Below, in pieces: positions 9,769 to 17,714 of a DNA stretch of 64,000 nt (its first letter is position 1; each line of letters starts with the position of its first letter). The translations under genes were made by a program, and so were the position numbers. The stretch is taken from NCBI RefSeq assembly GCF_000613125.1, contig NZ_HG964497.1, positions 4,146,372 to 4,210,371 on the forward strand, in the 5' to 3' direction. Source of the DNA: Bacillus sp. EB01. GTDB lineage: Bacteria; Bacillota; Bacilli; Bacillales; Cytobacillaceae. Below the pieces are notes generated by a model that saw only the letters and a program-made list of their open reading frames with translations, searched no databases and was not told where the DNA came from.

Positions 9769-10215
9769 TTAAGCGGAACAGCCGCAGCTTCCACCCGATC
9801 CACATCCGCCGCCACAGCTCGACCCAGAATCAAAGAATGGATTTCCGGTTGGAACCTTGACATGTATTGAAACGGAGTGTCCAATCAGCATGCTGATTTG
9901 GTCCAGCAATGCCTGAAGGTCATTTTCTGCCCTTTTGAATTCGGCAACATGATCATCAAGGTCCATCTCACGCTTCGCTTCGCGGATATCTTTCATAATG
10001 CTTTTATAATCCGGGTGGTACTTGCCAAAACGCTGAACGTCCTCGTATTGGTCCTTCAGTTTGACAAAACGCGCAATTTTCGTTTGCGTTTCCTGGCTTG
10101 TACGCAATTTATATAGGCAATCCCGATAGTATTCAGCAACATCAGACTCAAGAACCATGTTGCCCACCTGATCGGCATAATCGATCAATTCTATTCTTTC
10201 GCTAGTAGCAAGCAA
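9769..10215 (-). CDS. ylbF: YlbF (RicF), RNase Y regulator and competence/sporulation factor
   Basis: YlbF forms the Y-complex with YmcA and YaaT, which directs RNase Y to specific mRNAs and is required for sporulation, competence and biofilm formation in B. subtilis. The 148-residue protein has a long helical body and the C-terminal cysteine cluster CGGGCGSGGSCGC (about residues 134-146), which in the family takes part in binding [4Fe-4S] clusters. The start is a TTG behind GGAGGTGGG. It stands alone between two plus-strand genes. Confidence 0.95.
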   Translation of the reverse strand: MLATSERIELIDYADQVGNMVLESDVAEYYRDCLYKLRTSQETQTKIARFVKLKDQYEDVQRFGKYHPDYKSIMKDIREAKREMDLDDHVAEFKRAENDLQALLDQISMLIGHSVSIHVKVPTGNPFFDSGSSCGGGCGSGGSCGCSA

Positions 10216-10389
10216 ATTTGCCCACCTCCATTGCTTATTCTACCATGAAGACAGGGTAAAGGTGAAATTTTCTTATTTATTTCCTGGATTTACCTTTTAT
10301 AAGGCTGAACTGTTTATTTATGAAAACGTGCAGATACATTATACTTAAACCGGACAGCATGTTCTGTATCAATTTCAATGGTGACGCTT

Positions 10390-11376
10390 ATGAATATAGC
10401 ATTATTTACACCTTATTTTAATCAGCCAAGAGGCAATTCTACAACGGCAAAACGCCTCATCTATTTTCTAAATAAGGCGGGTGTCCGTCCCTCAGTGGTG
10501 ACCTATCAGGAAAACAACGGCAGTACGCAAAAAATCCATGCGGATTTCTTTCACATTTTACATGCGACCAGATTTGTAAAATGGGCGAAAGAACAACATT
10601 TTATCTTAAACCGCCCTTATATCGTTACAATGGGTGGTACAGATATAAATGTAGATTTACAAACCAGCATGAGCTCTGATATCTTCTCATTTTTAAATGG
10701 CTCGCACTTTATTACTGTTTTTACCGAAGATGCAAAAAACAAAGTCGGGGAGCTCCACCCTGCCTGGTTGAATAAAACATACGTAATCCCACAAGGCCTT
10801 TGGCTTCCCTGGAGGATCTCTCCAAGAAGAGATAGACTTAAACCTTCTATCCTTCTTCCAGCAGGTTTGCGGCCTGTCAAGGATGTCCTAAACGTCCTTC
10901 CGGGACTGGATGAGATAATTCACCATTATCCTGATATGACTTTTACAGTAATTGGCGCAAATTTAGATGAGTTCATTCATCAAAGGGTGCTAAGGCAGGC
11001 AGAACAAAGAAAATGGTTTAACTATGTTGGGGCAGTTCCCCACGAAGTAATGATAGAAGAATATGATAACGCAGATATTATCATTAATTCTTCCCTGTCC
11101 GAAGGCCAGCCGCTTGCATTAATGGAAGCTATGGGATTAGGCTTGCCAGTAATAGGGCGAAAAAACAAAGCCAACCTGCAGCTAATTTTACATGAAGAGA
11201 CAGGCTGGCTTTACGAAACTATTTCAGACTTCATAGAAGCCATCCATTCAATCGTCAACAATATTCCTTTACGTGAAAAAGTAGTCCGTCAGGCAAGAGA
11301 GTCAATGTTTGAAAAATTTTCACCTGAAAAAGAGGCGTTGGCTTACCTTTCCTTGTATAAACGGATCGGATGCTAG
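10390..11376 (+). CDS. GT4-like glycosyltransferase
   Basis: This 328-residue protein has the two-domain GT-B layout of family 4 glycosyltransferases. The N-terminal half holds NIALFTPYF and a GGTDINVD acceptor-side segment. The C-terminal half has a donor-binding region with the EGQPLALMEAMGLGLPVIG motif, the usual EX7E site, near residues 232-252. It probably transfers a sugar to a lipid, thiol or surface glycan; the donor is not predictable. The ATG at 10390 follows GGTGA by five bases; an upstream in-frame ATG lacks a site. It interrupts the conserved ylbF-ylbE order and has no same-strand partner. Confidence 0.85.
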   Translation: MNIALFTPYFNQPRGNSTTAKRLIYFLNKAGVRPSVVTYQENNGSTQKIHADFFHILHATRFVKWAKEQHFILNRPYIVTMGGTDINVDLQTSMSSDIFSFLNGSHFITVFTEDAKNKVGELHPAWLNKTYVIPQGLWLPWRISPRRDRLKPSILLPAGLRPVKDVLNVLPGLDEIIHHYPDMTFTVIGANLDEFIHQRVLRQAEQRKWFNYVGAVPHEVMIEEYDNADIIINSSLSEGQPLALMEAMGLGLPVIGRKNKANLQLILHEETGWLYETISDFIEAIHSIVNNIPLREKVVRQARESMFEKFSPEKEALAYLSLYKRIGC

Positions 11377-11541
11377 CTTGACTTATACCAAAAAGAGCTA
11401 GCCTCTCCGTTACAGAAAAAAACGCCTGTCCCTTATGGATTATTCTAAAACCCAAAGGGAAAGCGGTACGGGGGAGAGCCACAGCCGCTAACATCATTGA
11501 GTAGAATGGCGTATACGCCATGTACAGCCTCGTAAAGCGTT

Positions 11542-11784
11542 TTATCCACTAGGGCTTTTCATCGACTGGAACATATGGAACATCATGGATGCCATCTGTA
11601 CCCCATTTGCGAATTTGGCTACCCGATGCGGAATTGTTTTTTCAAAATGGTGAAGGGATGCTATTTCAAACTCATCCAATGCTCCCGGGCTTCGGGAAAG
11701 CTTGCGGTACCAAACGGGCTGTTCCCTGAGAAATTGCCGTAAATCTTTTCTTGAGTTAATATACTCATTGATTTCCTGCCTCAT
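11542..11784 (-). CDS. ylbE: YlbE-like protein
   Basis: The product is 80 residues and matches YlbE, a small protein of unknown function found in Bacillaceae; the LREQPVWYRKLSR and KTIPHRVAKF segments are characteristic. The start MRQEINEY is fixed by GGAGGT six bases upstream, although the frame stays open further 5'. It follows ylbD after 13 bases on the same strand, and the pair forms an operon as in B. subtilis. Confidence 0.9.
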   Translation of the reverse strand: MRQEINEYINSRKDLRQFLREQPVWYRKLSRSPGALDEFEIASLHHFEKTIPHRVAKFANGVQMASMMFHMFQSMKSPSG

Positions 11785-11797
11785 CACTGACCTCCTA

Positions 11798-12199
11798 TCA
11801 ATCCTTCCGGAACGGGAACGGGTGCTGGGGGATTGGTTCAGATGGCGGAGCTTGTTGGATAGGCTGTTGTTGAAACTGGCCAATGAGACCCTGTATGGCA
11901 CCCAATGCCTGGCTCAAATTGTAAAGGTGGGATTGAATCTGTCCAGGTTCCACCTTCTTCGCCAGCTCAGCCAATTGCCCCATCCAATCCTTTTTAGAAC
12001 TATCATCTTCAACCTCTTCTTTTTTTACCCCACTGCTTTTATTCCATCGAGAATCCTCTTCACCAAGAAGGTACCATTCTTCATATAGCTGCTGCCATGT
12101 AGTATCCCCATTACGGACGTCTCGGATCAGGTGGGGATTTTCCGCCACAAACTCCTTGAATTTACTTACAGATGGATGCAGCTTCCTTCCTTGCGTCAA
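11798..12199 (-). CDS. ylbD: YlbD-like coat-associated protein
   Basis: This 133-residue protein starts at a TTG placed eight bases after AGGAGG; translation from further upstream is not supported. The N-terminal third (KLHPSVSKFKEFVAENPHL, then WQQLYEEWYLLGEED) is the conserved YlbD domain, found in B. subtilis as a putative spore coat component. The middle is acidic and lysine-rich, and the C-terminus is rich in Gln and Pro, as in proteins that join polymeric coats. It is co-transcribed with ylbE, 13 bases downstream. Confidence 0.88.
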   Translation of the reverse strand: MTQGRKLHPSVSKFKEFVAENPHLIRDVRNGDTTWQQLYEEWYLLGEEDSRWNKSSGVKKEEVEDDSSKKDWMGQLAELAKKVEPGQIQSHLYNLSQALGAIQGLIGQFQQQPIQQAPPSEPIPQHPFPFRKD

Positions 12200-12369
12200 A
12201 GTCCATCCCCTCCTCTCAACATGCCTATAATACCGTATGCCCATATGTGGAATTTGTGAAAGAACCGCTAAAAAATTGTATCGGGGAGAATTATTATCTT
12301 TCCTTTTCTAACTCTGTAAAAATAAATGCAATAGTGATAGTATTTTTAATAGAAAAGGAGAGAAAAACT

Positions 12370-12870
12370 TTGGACCATGAACTAGAATTATTGCTAAAGC
12401 AATACCTTGAAAAATCAACTCAAGAAGACCTTGATGTCTTAAAACATGTTCTTACCGGGTTGAAGGATAAAGTAGATGGAAACACAGGTACATATATAGG
12501 CGGACTCCTCCATTATGAAAAAGTACCAGACGATAATGCCTGGGAAGTCACAATTCCGATAAATCCGCTAATCTATAACTCCCTGGGTATTGTACATGGG
12601 GGAATTACGGCCACTTTACTCGATTCAGGAATGGGTACACTTGCAAACGCTCTTGTCCCTGAAGGATATGGTGCGGTAACTTCCCAGCTGAACGTACATT
12701 ACCTGGCACCGGGAATTGGCGACTACCTTCGCTGCCGGGCCGAAGCCGTCCATATTGGAAGAAATACGCTTATCGTCAGTGGCGAGGTATTCCGGAGCGA
12801 TGGAAAAAAAGTTGCCCATTCGACTGGAACTTTCTTTATCGTAGAAAAAAAGCCAAGCAGCGGAGAGTGA
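12370..12870 (+). CDS. PaaI-family hotdog thioesterase
   Basis: The 166-residue product has a hotdog fold of the PaaI/YbgC type, with the signature VHGGITATLLDSGMG near residues 76-90 that shapes the acyl-CoA site. It should hydrolyse a small acyl-CoA or aryl-CoA thioester in the cytosol. The start is a TTG six bases after AAAGGAGAG; the frame is open upstream, but that part has no ribosome binding site and an odd composition. It is followed closely by a small membrane-anchored protein gene on the same strand. Confidence 0.85.
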   Translation: MDHELELLLKQYLEKSTQEDLDVLKHVLTGLKDKVDGNTGTYIGGLLHYEKVPDDNAWEVTIPINPLIYNSLGIVHGGITATLLDSGMGTLANALVPEGYGAVTSQLNVHYLAPGIGDYLRCRAEAVHIGRNTLIVSGEVFRSDGKKVAHSTGTFFIVEKKPSSGE

Positions 12871-12876
12871 AATCAT

Positions 12877-13230
12877 TTGGTCACTGCAATTTTAATTCCT
12901 ATCATTATCCTCTATTTTTTATGGATTTCCATAAAAGAAACAAAGGAACATGAAATTAAATGGCGTGAGGCTGGCTTTGCAAAGGAAGAAGCGATCGTAT
13001 CGGGGACGATTATTTCTTTTTCTCAGGAAAAACAACGCTTTTACTATCACCGTTACCTTCTTGTCCAGGAAATGATGGTCAGGACTACAACGGGTTCGGT
13101 CAAGGTAAGAATCCAGACCCCGCTTACTAAGGATGCTGCCATAAAGCATTTCTCTACAGGTGAACAAGTCAAAATATACGGAAGCTGGCAAGATAAATGT
13201 TTCCATGCCAATCGGGTTGAGCTAGTATAA
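12877..13230 (+). CDS. small membrane-anchored protein, function unknown
   Basis: The product has 117 residues, with one N-terminal membrane helix (about residues 2-19) followed by a soluble domain of mixed charge. I do not recognise the family. The TTG start lies six bases after the thioesterase stop and behind GGAG, which suggests translational coupling. A terminator follows. The C-terminal half looks like a small beta-rich domain, which is inference from pattern only. Confidence 0.65.
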   Translation: MVTAILIPIIILYFLWISIKETKEHEIKWREAGFAKEEAIVSGTIISFSQEKQRFYYHRYLLVQEMMVRTTTGSVKVRIQTPLTKDAAIKHFSTGEQVKIYGSWQDKCFHANRVELV

Positions 13231-13258
13231 AAAGGATGGCAGCCGCCACCCTTTTTTA
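13228..13258 (+). terminator. terminator of the thioesterase operon
   Basis: An imperfect stem pairs GGATGGC with GCCACCC (one G-U pair) and is followed by six T residues just after the last stop codon of the two-gene unit. Confidence 0.7.
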
Positions 13259-13307
13259 TACAATATAAGGAAAATATCCTATCGGTTCTAAGTTTCAATG
13301 GAAACCT

Positions 13308-14372
13308 TTATTCTAGCCACTTCTGAATGAAATTTTGTGTATAATATTTCCGGTGAACGCCAACACCAAGATGTGTGAATTCTTTATTTAACAGTGCTTC
13401 CCTATGTCCTTTAGAATTCAGCCAGCCTTCAACCGCCGCGGGGGAGTCCGTGTAGTTGGCGGCAATATTTTCACCTGCAGTCTGGTAAACTACCTTTGCC
13501 TGTTTTAACCGGTCGGTCAGCTTGCCATATTTTTCTGATTCGTGCGAGAATGTGTTTGTTTCATACATGTCTAGACTATGCCCATATGCAACCTGTGCTG
13601 TCCGTTCGTCCCATTGCAGCGGCTCGAGCTCAAATCGGAGCCGGAGGACATTTGTCAGATCAAATACCTGTTGTTCATTGCCTGCTTCTACTTTCTTCCA
13701 CTCTTCCTCCACTAGAGGTTCCGACTCAATCAATTGCCCCCTGTAGGCGACTTCATACGGCCTTTGCTTAATAAGTGTCTCCGCATTAAGGAAGCGAATA
13801 CTTGATAGGGTACTAGTAAATTTATCAATATAAAGCTGTGCGTAAATATCTCCAAATTGGATAAGCGGTCTAGTGTTGACGTCAGTATCGGTCAGCTCAA
13901 GCCTATAAGAGTTACCATCAAATTCAATTAGTATATCTGTCTGGATAGCAAATGCTGCAAAGATTTCTTCGAGAGGCTGACCAATCATAAACGGACTAAC
14001 ATCAGTGTCTGAACCAATTGCAAAGACGGTTACTACTTTGTCATCCTCAATCCCTACTTGAAGGTAGTTATCCAGATTTCCATTGTATATATGCCAATCA
14101 TAATCATAACTTGATTTATCAATCCGGTTTGGTTTACCAAGAACCTTCTCAACAGCCTTTGCCGATTTCCCTATTAATGTAGATAACCCGGTTTTAGGCC
14201 GAGGCGGTATTTCGTAGCCAGTCCGCTTTTCAAGCTTCGATTGGTCCGCCGGCTCTGGCACCGGCTCTTCCCTTATAAGGGTGTCCTTTTCCGGGGTCTC
14301 ATTATGGCTGACATAAAAACCGACTGCCAAAAAGATCGCTGCAAAAAATAAAATACGAATTAAGGACTTCAG
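13308..14372 (-). CDS. ylbC: CAP-domain secreted or anchored protein YlbC
   Basis: This protein of about 354 residues has an N-terminal membrane helix, a CAP-associated N-terminal domain (about 55-190) and a C-terminal CAP (SCP/PR1) domain. The CAP domain shows YGHSLDMYETNTFSHES and the GENIA segment with its catalytic-like His/Glu residues. No ATG, GTG or TTG fits well: an internal TTG at 14330 would cut the membrane helix and has no ribosome binding site. A CTG at 14372 lies about five bases after GGGAGG and gives a complete helix, so I infer a CTG start. The role is unknown; B. subtilis YlbC is similarly arranged. Confidence 0.85.
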   Translation of the reverse strand: MKSLIRILFFAAIFLAVGFYVSHNETPEKDTLIREEPVPEPADQSKLEKRTGYEIPPRPKTGLSTLIGKSAKAVEKVLGKPNRIDKSSYDYDWHIYNGNLDNYLQVGIEDDKVVTVFAIGSDTDVSPFMIGQPLEEIFAAFAIQTDILIEFDGNSYRLELTDTDVNTRPLIQFGDIYAQLYIDKFTSTLSSIRFLNAETLIKQRPYEVAYRGQLIESEPLVEEEWKKVEAGNEQQVFDLTNVLRLRFELEPLQWDERTAQVAYGHSLDMYETNTFSHESEKYGKLTDRLKQAKVVYQTAGENIAANYTDSPAAVEGWLNSKGHREALLNKEFTHLGVGVHRKYYTQNFIQKWLE

Positions 14373-14471
14373 ACCCCTCCCCCCTCTCTTTCATTCTCTA
14401 TACTATATGTTTTTCTCATTTAATTATATCACCATGAATATTTCAAAAAATAGAGCCCCAGCGAATTATAG

Positions 14472-14504
14472 AAAAAAATAAAAAGGCGCCGTCAAGGCGC
14501 CTTT
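14472..14504 (-). terminator. terminator of ylbB
   Basis: A 9-bp stem pairs AAAGGCGCC with GGCGCCTTT around a 5-base loop and is followed on the minus strand by a T-rich run. It abuts the ylbB stop codon. Confidence 0.88.
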
Positions 14505-14942
14505 CTAATGCTGTACACCGTTATAATTCGATTCGGAAATTTCCGATAGTGCTTTCTTAGCCTGACTGTCTGTCATATCACGTACAGCAAAGTCACCAAG
14601 CGATACAATTCCAACAAGCTTCCCATTTTCAACTACTGGAAGCCTTCTGACCTGATTGTCAGCCATAAGCCGAGATGCTTCCTCAGTTGTTGTCTCAGGA
14701 GTGACAGTTATTAATTCTTTGCTCATAATTTCTTCTACTTTTGTTGAACCAGGATGTTTTTCAGCCGTCCCGCGAATGACGATATCCCTGTCGGTAATCA
14801 TTCCTACAAGTGTACCTTCATCAACAATTGGAATTGCTCCAACATTCAATTCTTTCATTTTCAGGGCTACTTCGTACATATTATCGAGAAGGGAACAGGT
14901 TTCAACATTTGTAGTCATAATTTCACTGACTTTATCCATCAT
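14505..14942 (-). CDS. ylbB: tandem CBS-domain protein YlbB
   Basis: The 145-residue product consists of two CBS motifs (about residues 8-65 and 73-130) and nothing else, a layout that binds adenosine-type ligands. Typical CBS phrases are GAIPIVDEGTLVGMITDRDIV and VRRLPVVENGKLVGIVS. It probably senses a nucleotide and acts on a partner that is not encoded beside it. Two adjacent ATG codons are possible starts. In B. subtilis ylbB also neighbours ylbC. Confidence 0.9.
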   Translation of the reverse strand: MMDKVSEIMTTNVETCSLLDNMYEVALKMKELNVGAIPIVDEGTLVGMITDRDIVIRGTAEKHPGSTKVEEIMSKELITVTPETTTEEASRLMADNQVRRLPVVENGKLVGIVSLGDFAVRDMTDSQAKKALSEISESNYNGVQH

Positions 14943-15139
14943 AATTCCTCCCGTTCTAAATCTGCCGCTTTTACGACAGGAACTTCTGACTTATCTTTTG
15001 TTTTTCTGGTTCGATTTATTCCAATACCTGAACCTAATAACAGGTGAATTCATTGCATAATAAGACATTTTAAACTATTATAAAAATGAATTACGTGCCA
15101 ATGTGAAAGCATATGCATGTTTAAAGGGGGATATCAACA

Positions 15140-15499
15140 GTGAAGTTTGAAAACACGGGGATTGAAAACCTGAAAGCGGACCTGAACAGGCTGGATGAAA
15201 TCATGCTTGAGCATGGGCTTGTCCGTGAGGGCCAATGGGATTATGAAAGAGTTACATACGACAAAAAAATTCAAATAAAAGACAGCATCTATTATTTGAG
15301 GCTGCGTGGTTACGCTGTCGAAGGTGATGTTGGGGCGCACCGAGCGGTAATACAGCTTCTGCCTCCACTTCTTGGAAAGCATTATTACCCTCATGGAGTC
15401 GAGTATGGTGAAGGTGAAGACTTCCCTGCATCACTGGTTACACAATGCAAAAACTTAATAGACCAAGTAAAAGAGGAAATAGAAATCTTTGATCTTTAA
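15140..15499 (+). CDS. YugN-like family protein
   Basis: This 119-residue cytosolic protein fits the YugN family along its whole length, including the GQWDYERVTYDKK and LGKHYYPHGVEYGE segments. The function is unknown. The start is a GTG behind AAAGGGGGA. In B. subtilis yugN lies elsewhere, so its place here between ylbB and ytvI is specific to this lineage. A strong terminator follows, indicating a single-gene unit. Confidence 0.88.
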   Translation: MKFENTGIENLKADLNRLDEIMLEHGLVREGQWDYERVTYDKKIQIKDSIYYLRLRGYAVEGDVGAHRAVIQLLPPLLGKHYYPHGVEYGEGEDFPASLVTQCKNLIDQVKEEIEIFDL

Positions 15500-15507
15500 G
15501 AAATTTC

Positions 15508-15540
15508 GGAAGGCATTCAATATGCCTTCCTTTTTATTTG
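15508..15540 (+). terminator. terminator of the yugN-like gene
   Basis: A perfect 9-bp stem (GGAAGGCAT with ATGCCTTCC, loop of 5) is followed by TTTTTATTTG. Confidence 0.9.
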
Positions 15541-15588
15541 TTCAAAAGGATATAATTGTAGTATTCACTTATTTTAAGGGGTATTGGC

Positions 15589-16647
15589 ATGTCTACATTT
15601 TTTTCAAAAAAAAGAATCATCCGGATTATTGGAGTTTTACTTGCAGTTGTTGCTGCCTATTTTCTTATACCTGCTTCTGCCCCAATCCTCCTGTCACTAT
15701 TAACAGCACTTCTGCTCGAACCCGCAGTTCGGTTTATGGGTGTACACCTTAAATTGAGCAGGCGGATGTCAGTCCTTCTCGTTTTCCTATTGTTTCTATC
15801 TTTAACTGCTCTTGGGGGTTATTTTATAACAACAAAGGTAGCTGCCGAGGGATTTGCGTTGGCTAATGAGGTGCCAGCCTACGTAAATCAAGTTTCAAAG
15901 CTTTGGGCCGAGACAAAATGGAATTTGACAAAAGCATTGGAAGACTTACCCGCTCCCCTTGTCCACCAGGCAACACTTCGTATTGAACATACTATTTATT
16001 CGATCATCGGTGTACTGCTGGAATATGTAAATATTGAAACCATCAGAACAGTCCTGACTAATATCCCGAACCTTTTTATTTCATTTATCGTTTATCTTGT
16101 CGCTTTATTCTTATTCATGTTAGAAATTCCTGCATTAAAGAAAACAGTTTACCAGTACCTCTCAACATCTACAACTGAGAAGGCCAATATAATCTCATCA
16201 AGGCTATTTTATGTTATAACTGGATTCCTGAAAGCTCAGTTGCTTGTAAGTATAGTAATTCTCACTTTTTCTCTTCTATATCTCTATCTTTATTTTCCTG
16301 AAGCAGCAATTATCGGCGCATTTTTAATTTGGATATTTGATTTTATTCCAGTCGCAGGATCATTGTTACTATTAATACCATGGGCATTGTTCTATGCTGT
16401 AGCGGGAAATATGGGAATCTCGTTTAAACTCGTATTTTTGGCTGCCATCCTTTTCTCAATCCGACTTTACCTCGAACCAAAAATGCTTGGAAACTATTTA
16501 AAGCTTTCCCCGTTGGCAACACTCGCATCTATGTATATCGGGTTTAAAATGGCAGGAGTAATAGGAATTATATTTGGACCTATTATAGTCATAAGTATAA
16601 GCGCGGCGAGGGAAGCGGGAATCATTAAATTCAATTTCAGGCTCTGA
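15589..16647 (+). CDS. ytvI: sporulation integral membrane protein YtvI (AI-2E transporter family)
   Basis: The product is a 352-residue AI-2E family (PerM/TqsA type) membrane protein with about seven to eight helices. These include an early pair at residues 10-45 and a cluster from about 215 to the end with the GFLKAQLLVS and YLEPKMLGNYLKLSPLA segments typical of the family. YtvI is found in spore-formers and belongs to the SigE set in B. subtilis; its substrate is unknown. It is a monocistronic gene with a shared terminator on the right. Confidence 0.85.
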   Translation: MSTFFSKKRIIRIIGVLLAVVAAYFLIPASAPILLSLLTALLLEPAVRFMGVHLKLSRRMSVLLVFLLFLSLTALGGYFITTKVAAEGFALANEVPAYVNQVSKLWAETKWNLTKALEDLPAPLVHQATLRIEHTIYSIIGVLLEYVNIETIRTVLTNIPNLFISFIVYLVALFLFMLEIPALKKTVYQYLSTSTTEKANIISSRLFYVITGFLKAQLLVSIVILTFSLLYLYLYFPEAAIIGAFLIWIFDFIPVAGSLLLLIPWALFYAVAGNMGISFKLVFLAAILFSIRLYLEPKMLGNYLKLSPLATLASMYIGFKMAGVIGIIFGPIIVISISAAREAGIIKFNFRL

Positions 16648-16675
16648 CTGACAGACCGTACCTCAAATTTATAAC

Positions 16676-16711
16676 AAACGGGCCACTCGATTGCCGAGTG
16701 GCCCGTCTTTG
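16676..16711. terminator. bidirectional terminator between ytvI and the DUF420 gene
   Basis: An 11-bp perfect stem, CGGGCCACTCG with CGAGTGGCCCG, flanks a 5-base loop and lies directly before the stop codon of the minus-strand gene. Confidence 0.85.
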
Positions 16712-17179
16712 TTATGTTCCCAAAATTGCTTTAATGACAGATGTTGTTTCCCCGCCTGTATAAAATACGTACAAAAGCAGATAAACTGCAACTCCAGTTA
16801 TCGCCGTGGAAAACCAGACAATACTTGTAATCGGCCCAAGCCTTTTATGTGTGGCGAGCTTGTTTTTAAATCCAGTATAAAAATTAATTATTCCAAGAAC
16901 AGCACCTGTAGTTGCCAACGTAATATGGAATATTAGAAAGACGGTATAATAAATTTTTATATCATCTGGCCCGCCAAAGGATGTATTGCCGATAAAGATG
17001 GTTCTGGATGCATAAATAATGAAAAAAATCAGTGCGGCCACACCAGCAAAGAACATAGTCTTCTTATGCGCTTCAATCTTTCGCTTGGAAATTTGATACC
17101 AGCCAATTGCAACAAGAATAGCGCTCAGCACAATGAAGGTAGTGCTGATAGTTGGGAGAATAGGTAGGGAATGCTCCAT
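16712..17179 (-). CDS. DUF420 membrane protein (CtaM/YozB type), cytochrome oxidase maturation
   Basis: The 155-residue protein has four to five membrane helices and the DUF420 features, including conserved histidines in the HKKTMFFAG and HITLATTGAVLG helices. DUF420 proteins (YozB in B. subtilis, CtaM in Staphylococcus aureus) are needed for maturation of the aa3-type haem-copper oxidase. Its position next to ctaG and the ctaCDEF operon fits that role. It is separated from ctaG by a 535-base gap with a repeat element, so it probably has its own promoter. Confidence 0.85.
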   Translation of the reverse strand: MEHSLPILPTISTTFIVLSAILVAIGWYQISKRKIEAHKKTMFFAGVAALIFFIIYASRTIFIGNTSFGGPDDIKIYYTVFLIFHITLATTGAVLGIINFYTGFKNKLATHKRLGPITSIVWFSTAITGVAVYLLLYVFYTGGETTSVIKAILGT

Positions 17180-17689
17180 TTGTATTTGTCCTCACAATCT
17201 TATGTACTACTATAAGTTTAGACGAGCCTCCGTGCTTTTTCAATTATAAAGGTAAGCTTCTTAAATTACTATATGCATTACTGCCAGTTATTTAGGGATA
17301 AAGGATTAAGCCTAACCCCTGTATATGGGTGATTTCTTCTTATAAAAACCACGAATAATTTGATTGATTGCAAGAAACAAAAGCGCAAGCGCCTTGCTCA
17401 TCGCCGTAATAAATGGAGGGACTTCGACTGAGATAAAGTGAAACTTCCATCAGCGATTTTTGCTGATGGTTAGTTGAACGAATCGGACCTTTAGGATCAG
17501 TTGCCGACGGAGGAGGCTTACTGAGCCTTAAGAGTGGGATAAAGGAATCACGAAGAGCGATAGCGCATTCGTGCATGACTTATCGTAGGGAGGAGGCCTG
17601 AAGTTTGATAGGCGATAGGCGGTAGAGCTAGACGAAGACAAACTAAATTTAAAAGTTATCCACAGTTGCGAAATTTATAATTTCCAAAC
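17180..17689. repeat. intergenic region with a structured repeat-like element (17380-17640)
   Basis: No credible gene lies in this 535-base gap. From 17381 (AAGCGCAAGCGCC) to about 17636 (GAGCTAGACGAAGAC) the sequence is GC-richer and contains hairpins, including CCATCAGC with GCTGATGG (17447-17469) and CACGAA with TTCGTG (17550-17574). Its boundary phrases resemble those of other gaps in the window. I read it as a non-coding dispersed element. Confidence 0.5.
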
Positions 17690-17714
17690 GAAAAACAAGG
17701 CCCCAACTGGGACC
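17690..17714 (-). terminator. terminator of ctaG
   Basis: A stem pairs AAGGTCCC with GGGGCCTT (one G-U pair) and is followed on the minus strand by TTGTTTTTCG, just past the ctaG stop. Confidence 0.7.

Noticed and set aside
17340-17576. 78-codon minus-strand frame in the ctaG gap
   Set aside because: It lies inside the structured repeat element, has no ribosome binding site and has low-complexity composition.
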